Of a DNA stretch of 64,000 nucleotides, positions 50,296 to 59,707 are shown one piece after another. A program made the position numbers and the translations under genes. The first letter of the stretch is position 1. Each line of letters opens with the position of its first letter. The notes below the pieces were generated by a model. That model saw nothing but the letters and a program-made list of their open reading frames with translations, searched no databases and was not told where the DNA came from. Source of the DNA: Pseudoduganella umbonata (GTDB taxonomy: Bacteria > Pseudomonadota > Gammaproteobacteria > Burkholderiales > Burkholderiaceae_D); contig NZ_JACHXS010000006.1 in the NCBI RefSeq assembly GCF_014192225.1, forward strand, positions 246,135-310,134. Reading direction: 5' to 3'.

Positions 50296-51162
50296 TCATT
50301 CCCAGGCCCGCGCCGCGGACCGGTGGATCGTCCACGTGAATCCGGCGCCCACCGACACCCCGCTGGTCTTGCGGAACAGCGGACTGTCGCGGTTGGCCGC
50401 GTGGCTGTGGTTGTCGTAGCGGGTGAATCCGAACACGCGCCAGTCCGGCGTCAGCCGCCGCGACAGGCTCAGGCCCAGCCGCGTCATCAACAGGCCGCCC
50501 GAGGCCTGGTACTCCGGGCGCGCGGCGGTCGCATATTGCGGCGCCACGTCATAGAAATACGCGTTCAGCCGCGCATTGCCGAACACCGCACCCACGGTGG
50601 CGTCGGCCTGCCACTTGCCGGTGCCGTCGCCGGTCTCGAACACCATCCGCGGTTCGAACACGAGGCCGCGGCGCTCGAAGCCATTCCTCAATTCCAGCGG
50701 CATGCGCAGCGGCAGTTCCAGCCGCAGGCGGCTGTTCGGCGAAGGTTCCGCCAGCAGCACTTTCAGGCGCGGCCCGAACTCCAGCAGCGAGTTCAAATCC
50801 GGCATGCCCTCGCGTGCTTCCACGTCGTCGGAACGAGCCGGCAGCGACAGGGCGAAGCCCAGATCGAGTTCCACGCGGTCGCTGTTGATCAGGCGCGCGC
50901 TGACGCCGGAACGGTCGGCGCGGATGATCTTGCCGCGGTAGATCACCAGCGGCAGCACGAGCCCGCGCGCGGAGCGATCGTCCGCGCCGGGATACGCCGG
51001 CGTGGAAGCTGCGCCGCCGAACACGCCGACTTCCCACAGCGGCAGGTCCGGGGCCGGGACCGGAGCCTGCTGCGCGGCAGCCGGCGCCATCACGGCGAGG
51101 CAGGTCCAGAAAGAGGTCAACAGGGAAGTGGCTAGCGAGGTCGATACTGGATGGCTGGGCAT
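50296..51162 (-). CDS. MipA/OmpV family outer-membrane protein
   Basis: A 288-residue beta-barrel with a signal peptide ending at AAAQ (near 31). It has the MipA/OmpV start LPLWEVGVFGGAASTPAYPG, the RGLVLPLVIYRGKIIRADR strand pair and the C-terminal VSVGAGFTWTIHRSAARAWE. MipA-type proteins scaffold murein enzymes or serve as porin-like barrels; the role here is unknown. Convergent with the DUF5060 hydrolase (74 bp) and divergent from the formylglycine-generating enzyme. Confidence 0.9.
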   Translation of the reverse strand: MPSHPVSTSLATSLLTSFWTCLAVMAPAAAQQAPVPAPDLPLWEVGVFGGAASTPAYPGADDRSARGLVLPLVIYRGKIIRADRSGVSARLINSDRVELDLGFALSLPARSDDVEAREGMPDLNSLLEFGPRLKVLLAEPSPNSRLRLELPLRMPLELRNGFERRGLVFEPRMVFETGDGTGKWQADATVGAVFGNARLNAYFYDVAPQYATAARPEYQASGGLLMTRLGLSLSRRLTPDWRVFGFTRYDNHSHAANRDSPLFRKTSGVSVGAGFTWTIHRSAARAWE

Positions 51163-51273
51163 GGGCGGTCGCGGGCTGATGACGATGCCGGCACATTACC
51201 ATGCGCGGACCGTCTGTAGTAAGGGAAGCGTGCCGCCCTTATACTCGGGTTTTGCCTTCGTAGCCGACCGCGC

Positions 51274-52269
51274 ATGACGACCAAGCCCACGACTCCCGCC
51301 GCGCCCGTGAAACCCTGCTGCGCCGCATCGCGCGCCGGCACCAGTGCTGCGGCGATAGCGGAGCCGCCATCATCGCCGTCGCCTTCCACTATGGCGGCAC
51401 CGCGGCGCGCCGCGGTCCTGCTGCCGGCCGCCACTTTCCTGATGGGAACCGATTACGCCGGCGCCAATCCGGGCGACGGCGAAGGCCCGGTGCGGCCGGT
51501 CTCGCTCTCGCCGTTCTGGATCGATGCCCATCCGGTGACGAACGCCGATTTCGCCGTGTTCGTCAACGCCACCGGCTACGTCACCGAGGCCGAGCGCTTC
51601 GGCACCTCGTTCGTGTTCCAGGGGCAGATCCCGGACGAACGCTACGGGGAAGTGGTCGAGGATACGCTGGCGGCGGCGCCCTGGTGGTGCCTGGTGCGGG
51701 GCGCCGCGTGGCGCACGCCGGAGGGCCCCGGTTCGTCGATCGACACCCGCATGGCGCATCCGGTGGTGCACGTTTCCTGGAACGACGCGATGGCCTATGC
51801 GGCGTGGAGCGGGGCGACCCTGCCGACCGAGGCGCAGTGGGAATATGCCGCCCGCGGCGGCCTTGAACAGAAGCTGTACCCGTGGGGCGACGAGCTGGCG
51901 CCGCAGGGCCGGCACCTGTGCAATGTGTGGCAGGGCGAGTTCCCGGTGCTGGATACGGGCGACGACGGCTTCACCGGCACCAGCCCGGTCGACGCGTTTC
52001 CGCCCAACGGCCATGGCCTGTATTCGGTCACCGGCAATACCTGGGAGTGGTGCGCGGACTTCTGGAGCACCGGATTCAGCGCCGCGCCGGCCCGGGATCC
52101 GCAAGGCCCTGAAGGTCTGGATCGCGGCACCGCGCGCGTGATGAAGGGCGGTTCCTTCCTGTGCCACGCGTCGTACTGCAACCGCTACCGGCCCGCCGCG
52201 CGCACCATGAACACGCCGGACAGCGCGGCCTCGAACATCGGCTTCCGCTGCGCCAGGCCGGTCGCGTGA
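51274..52269 (+). CDS. Formylglycine-generating enzyme (sulfatase-modifying factor)
   Basis: A 331-residue FGE-sulfatase domain protein that oxidises the active-site Cys of sulfatases to formylglycine. The start KPCCAASR and LPAATFLMGTDYAGANPGDG are typical. HPVVHVSWNDAMAYAAWSGA, LPTEAQWEYAARGG and GNTWEWCADFW follow. The copper-binding cysteine pair is Cys297/Cys302 in GGSFLCHASYCNRYR, as in true aerobic FGEs. No ribosome-binding site is clear; Met40 is an alternative but would remove the CC motif. It is tail to tail with the sulfatase, 1 bp between stops, which is its obvious substrate. Confidence 0.92.
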   Translation: MTTKPTTPAAPVKPCCAASRAGTSAAAIAEPPSSPSPSTMAAPRRAAVLLPAATFLMGTDYAGANPGDGEGPVRPVSLSPFWIDAHPVTNADFAVFVNATGYVTEAERFGTSFVFQGQIPDERYGEVVEDTLAAAPWWCLVRGAAWRTPEGPGSSIDTRMAHPVVHVSWNDAMAYAAWSGATLPTEAQWEYAARGGLEQKLYPWGDELAPQGRHLCNVWQGEFPVLDTGDDGFTGTSPVDAFPPNGHGLYSVTGNTWEWCADFWSTGFSAAPARDPQGPEGLDRGTARVMKGGSFLCHASYCNRYRPAARTMNTPDSAASNIGFRCARPVA

Positions 52270-52270
52270 A

Positions 52271-53689
52271 CTAGCCCTTGACGGGTTCGGGCGCCGGGTC
52301 CGGGTATTCGACGGAAGCCACGTGTTCGCGCGCCATGCCGTCGGCCATCAGCTTCACGATGTCCGGATGCCGGTCGGCGATGTTCCTGCTTTCCTTCGGA
52401 TCGCGTTCCAGGTCGTACAGTTCCAGCGGCCCGCCGCGCTTCATGCGCAGCGCCTTCCACTTGCCCCAGCGCGCCACCTGGCGGAACTCCGGGTCGTAGA
52501 ACTCCCAGTACAGGAAGCGCTGTTCACCGGAGCGCTGCGCATCGGCCAGGAACGGCTTCAGGCTCACGCCATCGCTTTTCTCGCGCGGCGCGCCGGCCAG
52601 GTCGAGCGCGGTGGGCAGGAAGTCGGGGAAGTACACCGGCACGTCGGTGACGGCGCCGGCGGCGACCTTGCCCGGCCAGCGCACGATCCACGGCGTGCGG
52701 ATGCCGCCTTCGTACATGTCGCGCTTGTAGCCGGTGAGGCCGCCGTTCGAATCGAAGAAGTCGGCGACCCGGGTCTGCTGCGTCGTCGGTTCCGAGCGCG
52801 GCCCGTTGTCCGAAGCGAAGAAGACCACCGTATCCCTGTCGAGGCTTGAGGCGGCCAGCTTGTCGAGCAGCTGGCCGATGCCGAGGTCGAGATAGTGGAT
52901 CATCGCCGCATAGGTCTTTTCATCGTCCGACCAGCCAGCCCGGTCGGCATACGGGCCGAAGTCGGGCGCGGTGAACGGTGAATGGGGACTGTTGTAGGCG
53001 GCGTACAGGAAGAACGGATGCGATTTGTGCCGTTCGATGAAATCGATCGAATCGCCGGTGATCATCGCGGTGTCGTAGCGGCCGCGCTTGCCGTTCGCGT
53101 TCTCGGGGATATCGACGAGCGTGTCGCCGTGCATGCGCTGCGCCGGCCAGTAGCCGTGGGTGGTCTCCAGCGGCGTCAGCCAGCCCTTGAACTCGTCGAA
53201 ACCGAACTGGATGGGCGTGGCCTGCGTCTCGAAGCCGTCCAGGTGCCATTTGCCCATCAGGCCCGTGCGGTAGCCTGCATCGCGCAGGTACTGCGCCACC
53301 GTCCTGTCTTCCGGCAGCAGGTTCGGGCGGCGCCACAGCTGCTTGCCTTTTCCCTTCGTGCCCAGCTTGCCGCCGGCCAGCGCCGTGTTGTCGCGGATGC
53401 GCGCGTGGCCCGTGTGCATGCCCGTCATCAGCGAGCAGCGCGACGGCCCGCACACCGGCGCGCCCGCATAGGCCTGCGTGAAGCGCATGCCCTCCCTGGC
53501 CAGGCGGTCGATATTGGGCGTGGCGATGCGGCGCTGGCCATACACGGCCGTGTCGCCATAACCCATGTCGTCGGCCAGGATGAAAATGATGTTGGGGCGC
53601 CGGGTACCGGACGGCGGCGCAGCAAGGGCGGAGGCCGAAGCGGTGGCGATGGCGGCCAGCGCGCTGGCGATGAATTCTCTGCGGATCAT
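52271..53689 (-). CDS. Arylsulfatase-type sulfatase
   Basis: A 472-residue alkaline-phosphatase-fold sulfatase. The metal-binding Asp40-Asp41 is in IIFILADDMGYGD. The formylglycine motif CGPSR is at Cys80-Arg84 (core CxPSR, Cys type) and is followed by the conserved helix with LMTGMHTGHARIRDN. ASDNGPRSE supplies the second metal-site Asp-Asn, and MGKWHLDG the conserved Lys-His. The signal region starts MIRREF, so Tat export to the periplasm is possible. The Cys-type motif needs an FGE, encoded next door. Likely removes sulfate from a polysaccharide or aryl ester. Confidence 0.92.
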   Translation of the reverse strand: MIRREFIASALAAIATASASALAAPPSGTRRPNIIFILADDMGYGDTAVYGQRRIATPNIDRLAREGMRFTQAYAGAPVCGPSRCSLMTGMHTGHARIRDNTALAGGKLGTKGKGKQLWRRPNLLPEDRTVAQYLRDAGYRTGLMGKWHLDGFETQATPIQFGFDEFKGWLTPLETTHGYWPAQRMHGDTLVDIPENANGKRGRYDTAMITGDSIDFIERHKSHPFFLYAAYNSPHSPFTAPDFGPYADRAGWSDDEKTYAAMIHYLDLGIGQLLDKLAASSLDRDTVVFFASDNGPRSEPTTQQTRVADFFDSNGGLTGYKRDMYEGGIRTPWIVRWPGKVAAGAVTDVPVYFPDFLPTALDLAGAPREKSDGVSLKPFLADAQRSGEQRFLYWEFYDPEFRQVARWGKWKALRMKRGGPLELYDLERDPKESRNIADRHPDIVKLMADGMAREHVASVEYPDPAPEPVKG

Positions 53690-53853
53690 GTGGTTTCCTC
53701 GTAGCGCACGAGCTTAGCATGTGAAAAATCCACGGTTGCTCAAGTTGTTGAGCATTGGTAAAGTTTCCAAGTTGGCAACTGTGCGGCTGCCTGCCGGCAA
53801 CGATGTTAAACTTTACATCTTGACAAGTAGTAGCCGAAGGAGGCGTCCCACGC

Positions 53854-55476
53854 ATGCGTTATATTTTCCGTAGCCTGATTTTCCTGCTGTTTTCGCTGGC
53901 CAGCCTTCCGGGCCACGCCCTGTTTGCCAAGCCTCCCGCACCGACCGCCGTCGTCATCCAGCCCGACCCGCTGGGCCGCGAAACGCCGCGCGCGATGGTG
54001 TCCGGCCTGATCGAGGCTCTTGCCGAGCTGGACTACGACCGCGCCGCGCTGTATTTCGACATACCCGCCGTGAGCAGCAACCGGCAGCGCATGCAGGCGA
54101 TCGGCCAGGCGCGCGGTTTCCATGCGCTGCTCGACGATGGCGGTTCGCTGCGGCCCTTTGCCGCGCTGTCGAACGAAGCCGGCGGCTCGCTCGACGACGA
54201 CCTGCCGATCGACCAGGAAGCCATCGGCGAAATCACCGTGAAGGGCAAGGCGGTGCCGGTGCTGCTGACGCGCGGCCAGGATGGCGAGCGGCAGGTATGG
54301 CGCGTCTCGAAGGAAACGCTGTCCCAGATCGCCGCCGCCACCGGGCGCATGACCGCCGCGCAGGAGGCGGAGCAGGCGGCGCAGGAGAAGGAATTCGTCG
54401 TTGCCGGCGCGCCGCTGAAGGACTGGGCGATCCTGGTGGGGCTCGGCGTGCTGGTCTTCGGCGGCCTGTGGATGCTGGCGGCGCTGCTGGTGGCGGCCGC
54501 GCGCCGGCTGGTGGCCGATCCGGCGGCCAATGCCATGTACCGGTTCGTCGAGGCGGCGCTGCCGCCGCTGAGCCTCCTGATCGCTGTCGGCATCTTCTAT
54601 AACTGGGCGGACCGGCTACCCGTCGCCATCGTTGCGCGCCAGACCCTGCTGCGCTACGCCGGCATCGTCGCCGTGATCGCCGTGGTCTGGTTCGGCCTGC
54701 GGCTGGTCGACGCGGTCGCCGAACTGGCCATCACGCGCATGCAGCGGCGCGGCCGGCGGCAGATCGTTTCCGTCATCACGCTGGCGCGCCGTACCGTCAA
54801 GGTCCTGCTGCTGCTGTTTTCCGGCATCGGCATCCTCGACACGTTCGGCATCGACGTCACGACCGGCATCGCGGCGCTGGGCATCGGCGGTATCGCGCTG
54901 GCGCTGGGCGCGCAGAAAACGGTGGAAAACCTGGTCGGCAGCGTGACCGTGATCGCCGACCGCCCGCTGCAGGTGGGCGACTTCATCAAGGTCGGCGACG
55001 TGGTCGGCACCGTCGAGGACGTGGGCATCCGCTCGACGCGCATCCGCACGGGCGAACGCACCGTCGTGACGATTCCCAACGGCGACCTGTCGGCCCGCCA
55101 GATCGAGAACTTCGCCGCGCGCGACCGCTTCCTGTTCAATCCCGTGATCGCCGTCGACCATGCCACGCCGTCGGCGAAGCTGAAGGAGGCGATCGCCATC
55201 GTCCAGGGCGTGCTGGCCGAGCACGAACACATCGCCGACGGCGCCCGGGCCCGGCTCGGCAGCATCGGCGAGCGCTCCTTCAACATCGACGTGTTCGCCT
55301 ATATCGACGTGCGCGAGTTCGACGTGCAGGTCGTCATCCGCGAAGCGCTGCTGCTGGCGATCTACGAGCGCCTCGAGGCGGCCGGCATCGACCTGGCGTT
55401 CCCGAACCAGACCATCCTGCTGTCGGCGGGCGGCGAGCGGGCACCCGCCGAACTGGCGGAGGAACTGCCCCGCTGA
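53854..55476 (+). CDS. MscS-family mechanosensitive ion channel
   Basis: A 540-residue channel. A signal peptide (1-23) and a periplasmic domain of about 165 residues come first, then four or so helices. The pore helix and beta domain follow with GIAALGIGGIALALGAQKTV and DRPLQVGDFIKVGDVVGTVE, the MscS signature; the cytoplasmic alpha/beta domain ends near 525. The extra N-terminal domain places it with the larger MscS relatives rather than with short MscS. It opens under membrane tension in hypo-osmotic shock. GGAGG precedes the ATG. Divergent from the sulfatase. Confidence 0.92.
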   Translation: MRYIFRSLIFLLFSLASLPGHALFAKPPAPTAVVIQPDPLGRETPRAMVSGLIEALAELDYDRAALYFDIPAVSSNRQRMQAIGQARGFHALLDDGGSLRPFAALSNEAGGSLDDDLPIDQEAIGEITVKGKAVPVLLTRGQDGERQVWRVSKETLSQIAAATGRMTAAQEAEQAAQEKEFVVAGAPLKDWAILVGLGVLVFGGLWMLAALLVAAARRLVADPAANAMYRFVEAALPPLSLLIAVGIFYNWADRLPVAIVARQTLLRYAGIVAVIAVVWFGLRLVDAVAELAITRMQRRGRRQIVSVITLARRTVKVLLLLFSGIGILDTFGIDVTTGIAALGIGGIALALGAQKTVENLVGSVTVIADRPLQVGDFIKVGDVVGTVEDVGIRSTRIRTGERTVVTIPNGDLSARQIENFAARDRFLFNPVIAVDHATPSAKLKEAIAIVQGVLAEHEHIADGARARLGSIGERSFNIDVFAYIDVREFDVQVVIREALLLAIYERLEAAGIDLAFPNQTILLSAGGERAPAELAEELPR

Positions 55477-55605
55477 CGGGCGCACGGATCGGGCATGTAT
55501 CGGGTGCCATCGCGCAACATCGTGGCCGCTTCCGCCATGCAAAAGTAGTCAATTTAGTTGATTGCGCGTAAGATGTCGGGTCCCGTCCAGAAGCCACCAC
55601 GTACC

Positions 55606-55857
55606 ATGAACAGCGAAGCCACCACCGTCAGGGAAGCCATTGCCCTCGTCCTGCGCGCCTGCCGCGCAGCGATGCCGTTTTTCCTCAGTATCGAAACGTG
55701 GCTGATGGTGGCCGTGGCCGCCGCCACCGTCGGCGGTTTCTGGCTGGCGTTCATGGGCGACCTGCGCAGCCTGCTCGTGTTCGGCGGCGCGGTCGGCTAT
55801 CTCGTGCTGCGCTCGGTGCTGCACGCGAAACGCATTCTCGGCTGGCCGTTCGTCTGA
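55606..55857 (+). CDS. Small membrane protein, unknown function
   Basis: An 83-residue protein with two predicted helices (FFLSIETWLMVAVAAATVGG; LLVFGGAVGYLVLRSVLHAK) and a short polar N-terminus. I do not recognise a family. The start is uncertain: ATG 55606 is used here, but in-frame starts at 55558 and 55573 exist and none has a good ribosome-binding site. It lies between MscS and glutathione peroxidase on the same strand with its own gap on both sides. Confidence 0.55.
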   Translation: MNSEATTVREAIALVLRACRAAMPFFLSIETWLMVAVAAATVGGFWLAFMGDLRSLLVFGGAVGYLVLRSVLHAKRILGWPFV

Positions 55858-55926
55858 AGTACTGGCCTTGAAGCACGCGCCGGCGTGCGCCGGTACAATG
55901 GCCTTTCAGACAACGAAAGGACTTCC

Positions 55927-56484
55927 ATGACCGCAACGCATGAAGCATTGGCCGACATCCCCCTGAAACGCATCGACGGCACCGACGACACGCTGGCCGC
56001 GCACCGCGGCAAGGTGCTCCTGGTCGTCAACGTCGCCTCGAAGTGCGGGCTGACGCCGCAATACGCGGGCCTCGAGGCGCTGTACCAGGACAAGCGCGCG
56101 CAGGGCCTCGAAGTGCTGGGCTTCCCCGCCAACGACTTCAAGGGCCAGGAACCGGGCAGCGACGAAGAGATCAGTTCGTTCTGCTCGCTGAACTACGACG
56201 TCAAGTTCCCGCTGTATTCAAAGATCTCCGTGCTCGGCGACACGCAGCATCCGCTGTATGCCGCACTGGTCGCGGCGCAGCCGGAAGCCACCGGCGACGG
56301 CCCGTTCCGCGAAAAGCTCACGCAGTACGGCGTGCACCCGGCACGCAAGGAAGACGTGCTGTGGAACTTCGAGAAATTCCTCATTGGCCGCAACGGCGAC
56401 GTCGCCGGCCGCTTCGCGCCGGACGTCACGGCCGACGATCCGCGCCTGGTGGCCGCGATCGACGCCGAACTCGCCAGGGCGTAA
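55927..56484 (+). CDS. Glutathione peroxidase
   Basis: A 185-residue thioredoxin-fold peroxidase. The catalytic peroxidatic Cys40 is in NVASKCGLTPQ; WNFEKFLIGRNGDV near 152-165 supplies the conserved Trp. The usual FPCNQFGGQE motif reads FPANDFKGQE, so the frequent second Cys and the catalytic Gln are replaced at this site; another Cys occurs further on (SSFCSLNYD). Reduction of hydroperoxides by thiols is the expected reaction, but the mechanism may differ. AAAGGA precedes ATG 55927. Confidence 0.87.
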   Translation: MTATHEALADIPLKRIDGTDDTLAAHRGKVLLVVNVASKCGLTPQYAGLEALYQDKRAQGLEVLGFPANDFKGQEPGSDEEISSFCSLNYDVKFPLYSKISVLGDTQHPLYAALVAAQPEATGDGPFREKLTQYGVHPARKEDVLWNFEKFLIGRNGDVAGRFAPDVTADDPRLVAAIDAELARA

Positions 56485-56569
56485 GCGTCGTGGTGCCGCG
56501 CCGCGAAGTTTTCGCGCGCGGCTTTTGCACGCGCGGACCTCGCGCACTTTCCAGCGTTCCCCGCATGCC

Positions 56570-57505
56570 ATGGAACTGATCGACATCGTGCTGAAGGCGG
56601 GCCGCTCGGCCGTCGAACTGTCGCTGTTCATCCTGCTGCCCATCATGGTCGTCATGCTGTGCCTGATGCGCCTGCTCGAAGCACGCGGCGTGATGGACTG
56701 GGTGGTGGCAAGGCTGGCGCCCGTGCTGAAGCCGGTCGGCCTGACGGGCCTGAGCGTCTTCGCCGCGCTGCAGATCAGCTTTGTCAGCTTCGCCGCGCCG
56801 ATCGCCACGCTGGCGATGATGGAACAGCGCGGCGCGTCCGACCGCCACCTGGCGGCCACGCTGGCGATGGTGTTCGCCATGGGCCAGGCCAACGTGATGT
56901 TCCCGATGGCCGCGCTGGACCTGCGTCTGGGCTTCGCGCTGGCGGTATCGCTGGCCGGCGGCCTGCTCGCCGCCGCGGCGACGTACTACGGCTTCGGCCG
57001 CGGCCTGTCCGGCGCCGAGAAACCGATGGACGAGACGCTGAAGCATCCGGTGGCCGAAGACGGCAAGGGCATCCTCGACGTCATCAACCGCGCGGGGGCG
57101 GAAGCCTTCAGGATCGCCGTCGGCGTGATCCCGATGCTGGTGCTGTCGCTGGTCGCCATCACCATCCTGCGCGGGGTCGGGCTGTTCGCCTGGCTCACCG
57201 GCCTGCTCGCGCCGCTGCTGCAGGCCGCCGCCATCGATCCCAGCCTGGTGCTGCTGACGCTGACCAAGGCGCTGGCCGGCGGCACCGCGGTGTTCGGCCT
57301 GCTGGACGACATGCACCGCGAGGGAACCGCCCATGCTGCGCTGGTCAACCAGAGCGCGGGCTGGCTGATCCACACGATGGACGTTCCCGGCGTGGCCATC
57401 CTGATTTCCGCCGGCAAGCGCGTGGCGAAGGTGTGCGCGCCCGCCGTCCTCGGCGGCTGCATCGGCATCGGGGCGCGCACCGTGGCGCACGTTCTCCTGG
57501 GCTGA
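56570..57505 (+). CDS. Nucleoside-recognition (Gate) domain membrane protein
   Basis: A 311-residue inner-membrane protein made of two gate-type halves, each with helices of the nucleoside recognition domain seen also in spore-maturation proteins SpmA/SpmB and in nucleoside transporters. Recognisable parts are ILLPIMVVMLCLMRLLEARG, FAAPIATLAMMEQRGASDRH and LTKALAGGTAVFGLLDDMHR. The transported substrate is unknown. ATG 56570 lies 85 bp after the glutathione peroxidase stop, so co-transcription is possible. Confidence 0.82.
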   Translation: MELIDIVLKAGRSAVELSLFILLPIMVVMLCLMRLLEARGVMDWVVARLAPVLKPVGLTGLSVFAALQISFVSFAAPIATLAMMEQRGASDRHLAATLAMVFAMGQANVMFPMAALDLRLGFALAVSLAGGLLAAAATYYGFGRGLSGAEKPMDETLKHPVAEDGKGILDVINRAGAEAFRIAVGVIPMLVLSLVAITILRGVGLFAWLTGLLAPLLQAAAIDPSLVLLTLTKALAGGTAVFGLLDDMHREGTAHAALVNQSAGWLIHTMDVPGVAILISAGKRVAKVCAPAVLGGCIGIGARTVAHVLLG

Positions 57506-57695
57506 TCGCTGCCCCATAGCCGTCGGGCCGGCACCACGATGTACCGCGCCGCATTGTTGAGCTGCTCCGTTGTGGAATAATCGTCCGGTGACGTCCAGCC
57601 GGCGGCAGACCGGAAACAGGGCGCCGCGGCGCTTGCGGGCACTGCATCACGCGCAAGCGTTCCCTTACTTCCACAGAGAAAGCACAGGAGACGAC

Positions 57696-59216
<1,521 letters not shown>

Positions 59217-59229
59217 AGCCGCCGCTGCC

Positions 59230-59628
59230 ATGGGGACTTCGATCGCACGCGTGACCGCGACGCCCGCCGCGCTGGCCTTCATCGGCGAGCTGCGGCGGCG
59301 CCACGGCGCGCTGATGTTCTTCCAGTCCGGCGGCTGCTGCGACGGCAGCGCGCCGATGTGCTACCCGCACGGAGAGTTCAACCTGAGCGACACCGACGTG
59401 CACCTGGGCGACCTGGATGGCGCGCCGTTCTACATGGGCATGGAGCAGTTCGCGTATTGGGAGCATACGCAGCTGATCATCGACGTGGTCGCCGGCAACG
59501 GCGGCATGTTCTCGCTCGATAACGGTACCGGGCGGCGTTTCCTCACCCGTTCGCGGCTGTTTACGGACGAGGAGTGCAGGCAGTTGCAGCGCGAGCCGCC
59601 CGGCGCGCGCAGCCGATCATCGGCGTGA
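59230..59628 (+). CDS. DUF779 domain protein
   Basis: A 132-residue protein matching DUF779: RVTATPAALAFIGELRRRHG, MFFQSGGCCDGSAPMCYPHG and FYMGMEQFAYWEHTQLIIDV. The conserved cysteines (GGCCDGS and MCYP) suggest a metal or redox site. No function is established. It is linked to ExaC-type aldehyde dehydrogenases in many proteobacteria and lies 13 bp after one here, so it may help that enzyme. Confidence 0.9.
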   Translation: MGTSIARVTATPAALAFIGELRRRHGALMFFQSGGCCDGSAPMCYPHGEFNLSDTDVHLGDLDGAPFYMGMEQFAYWEHTQLIIDVVAGNGGMFSLDNGTGRRFLTRSRLFTDEECRQLQREPPGARSRSSA

Positions 59629-59707
59629 GTGATTGACGGGCGAGGGCGCATGGCGTGGCGAAAGCCGCCAAGATATGCGTCCTCGTGCCACTTTCATTCG
59701 ACCGCCG

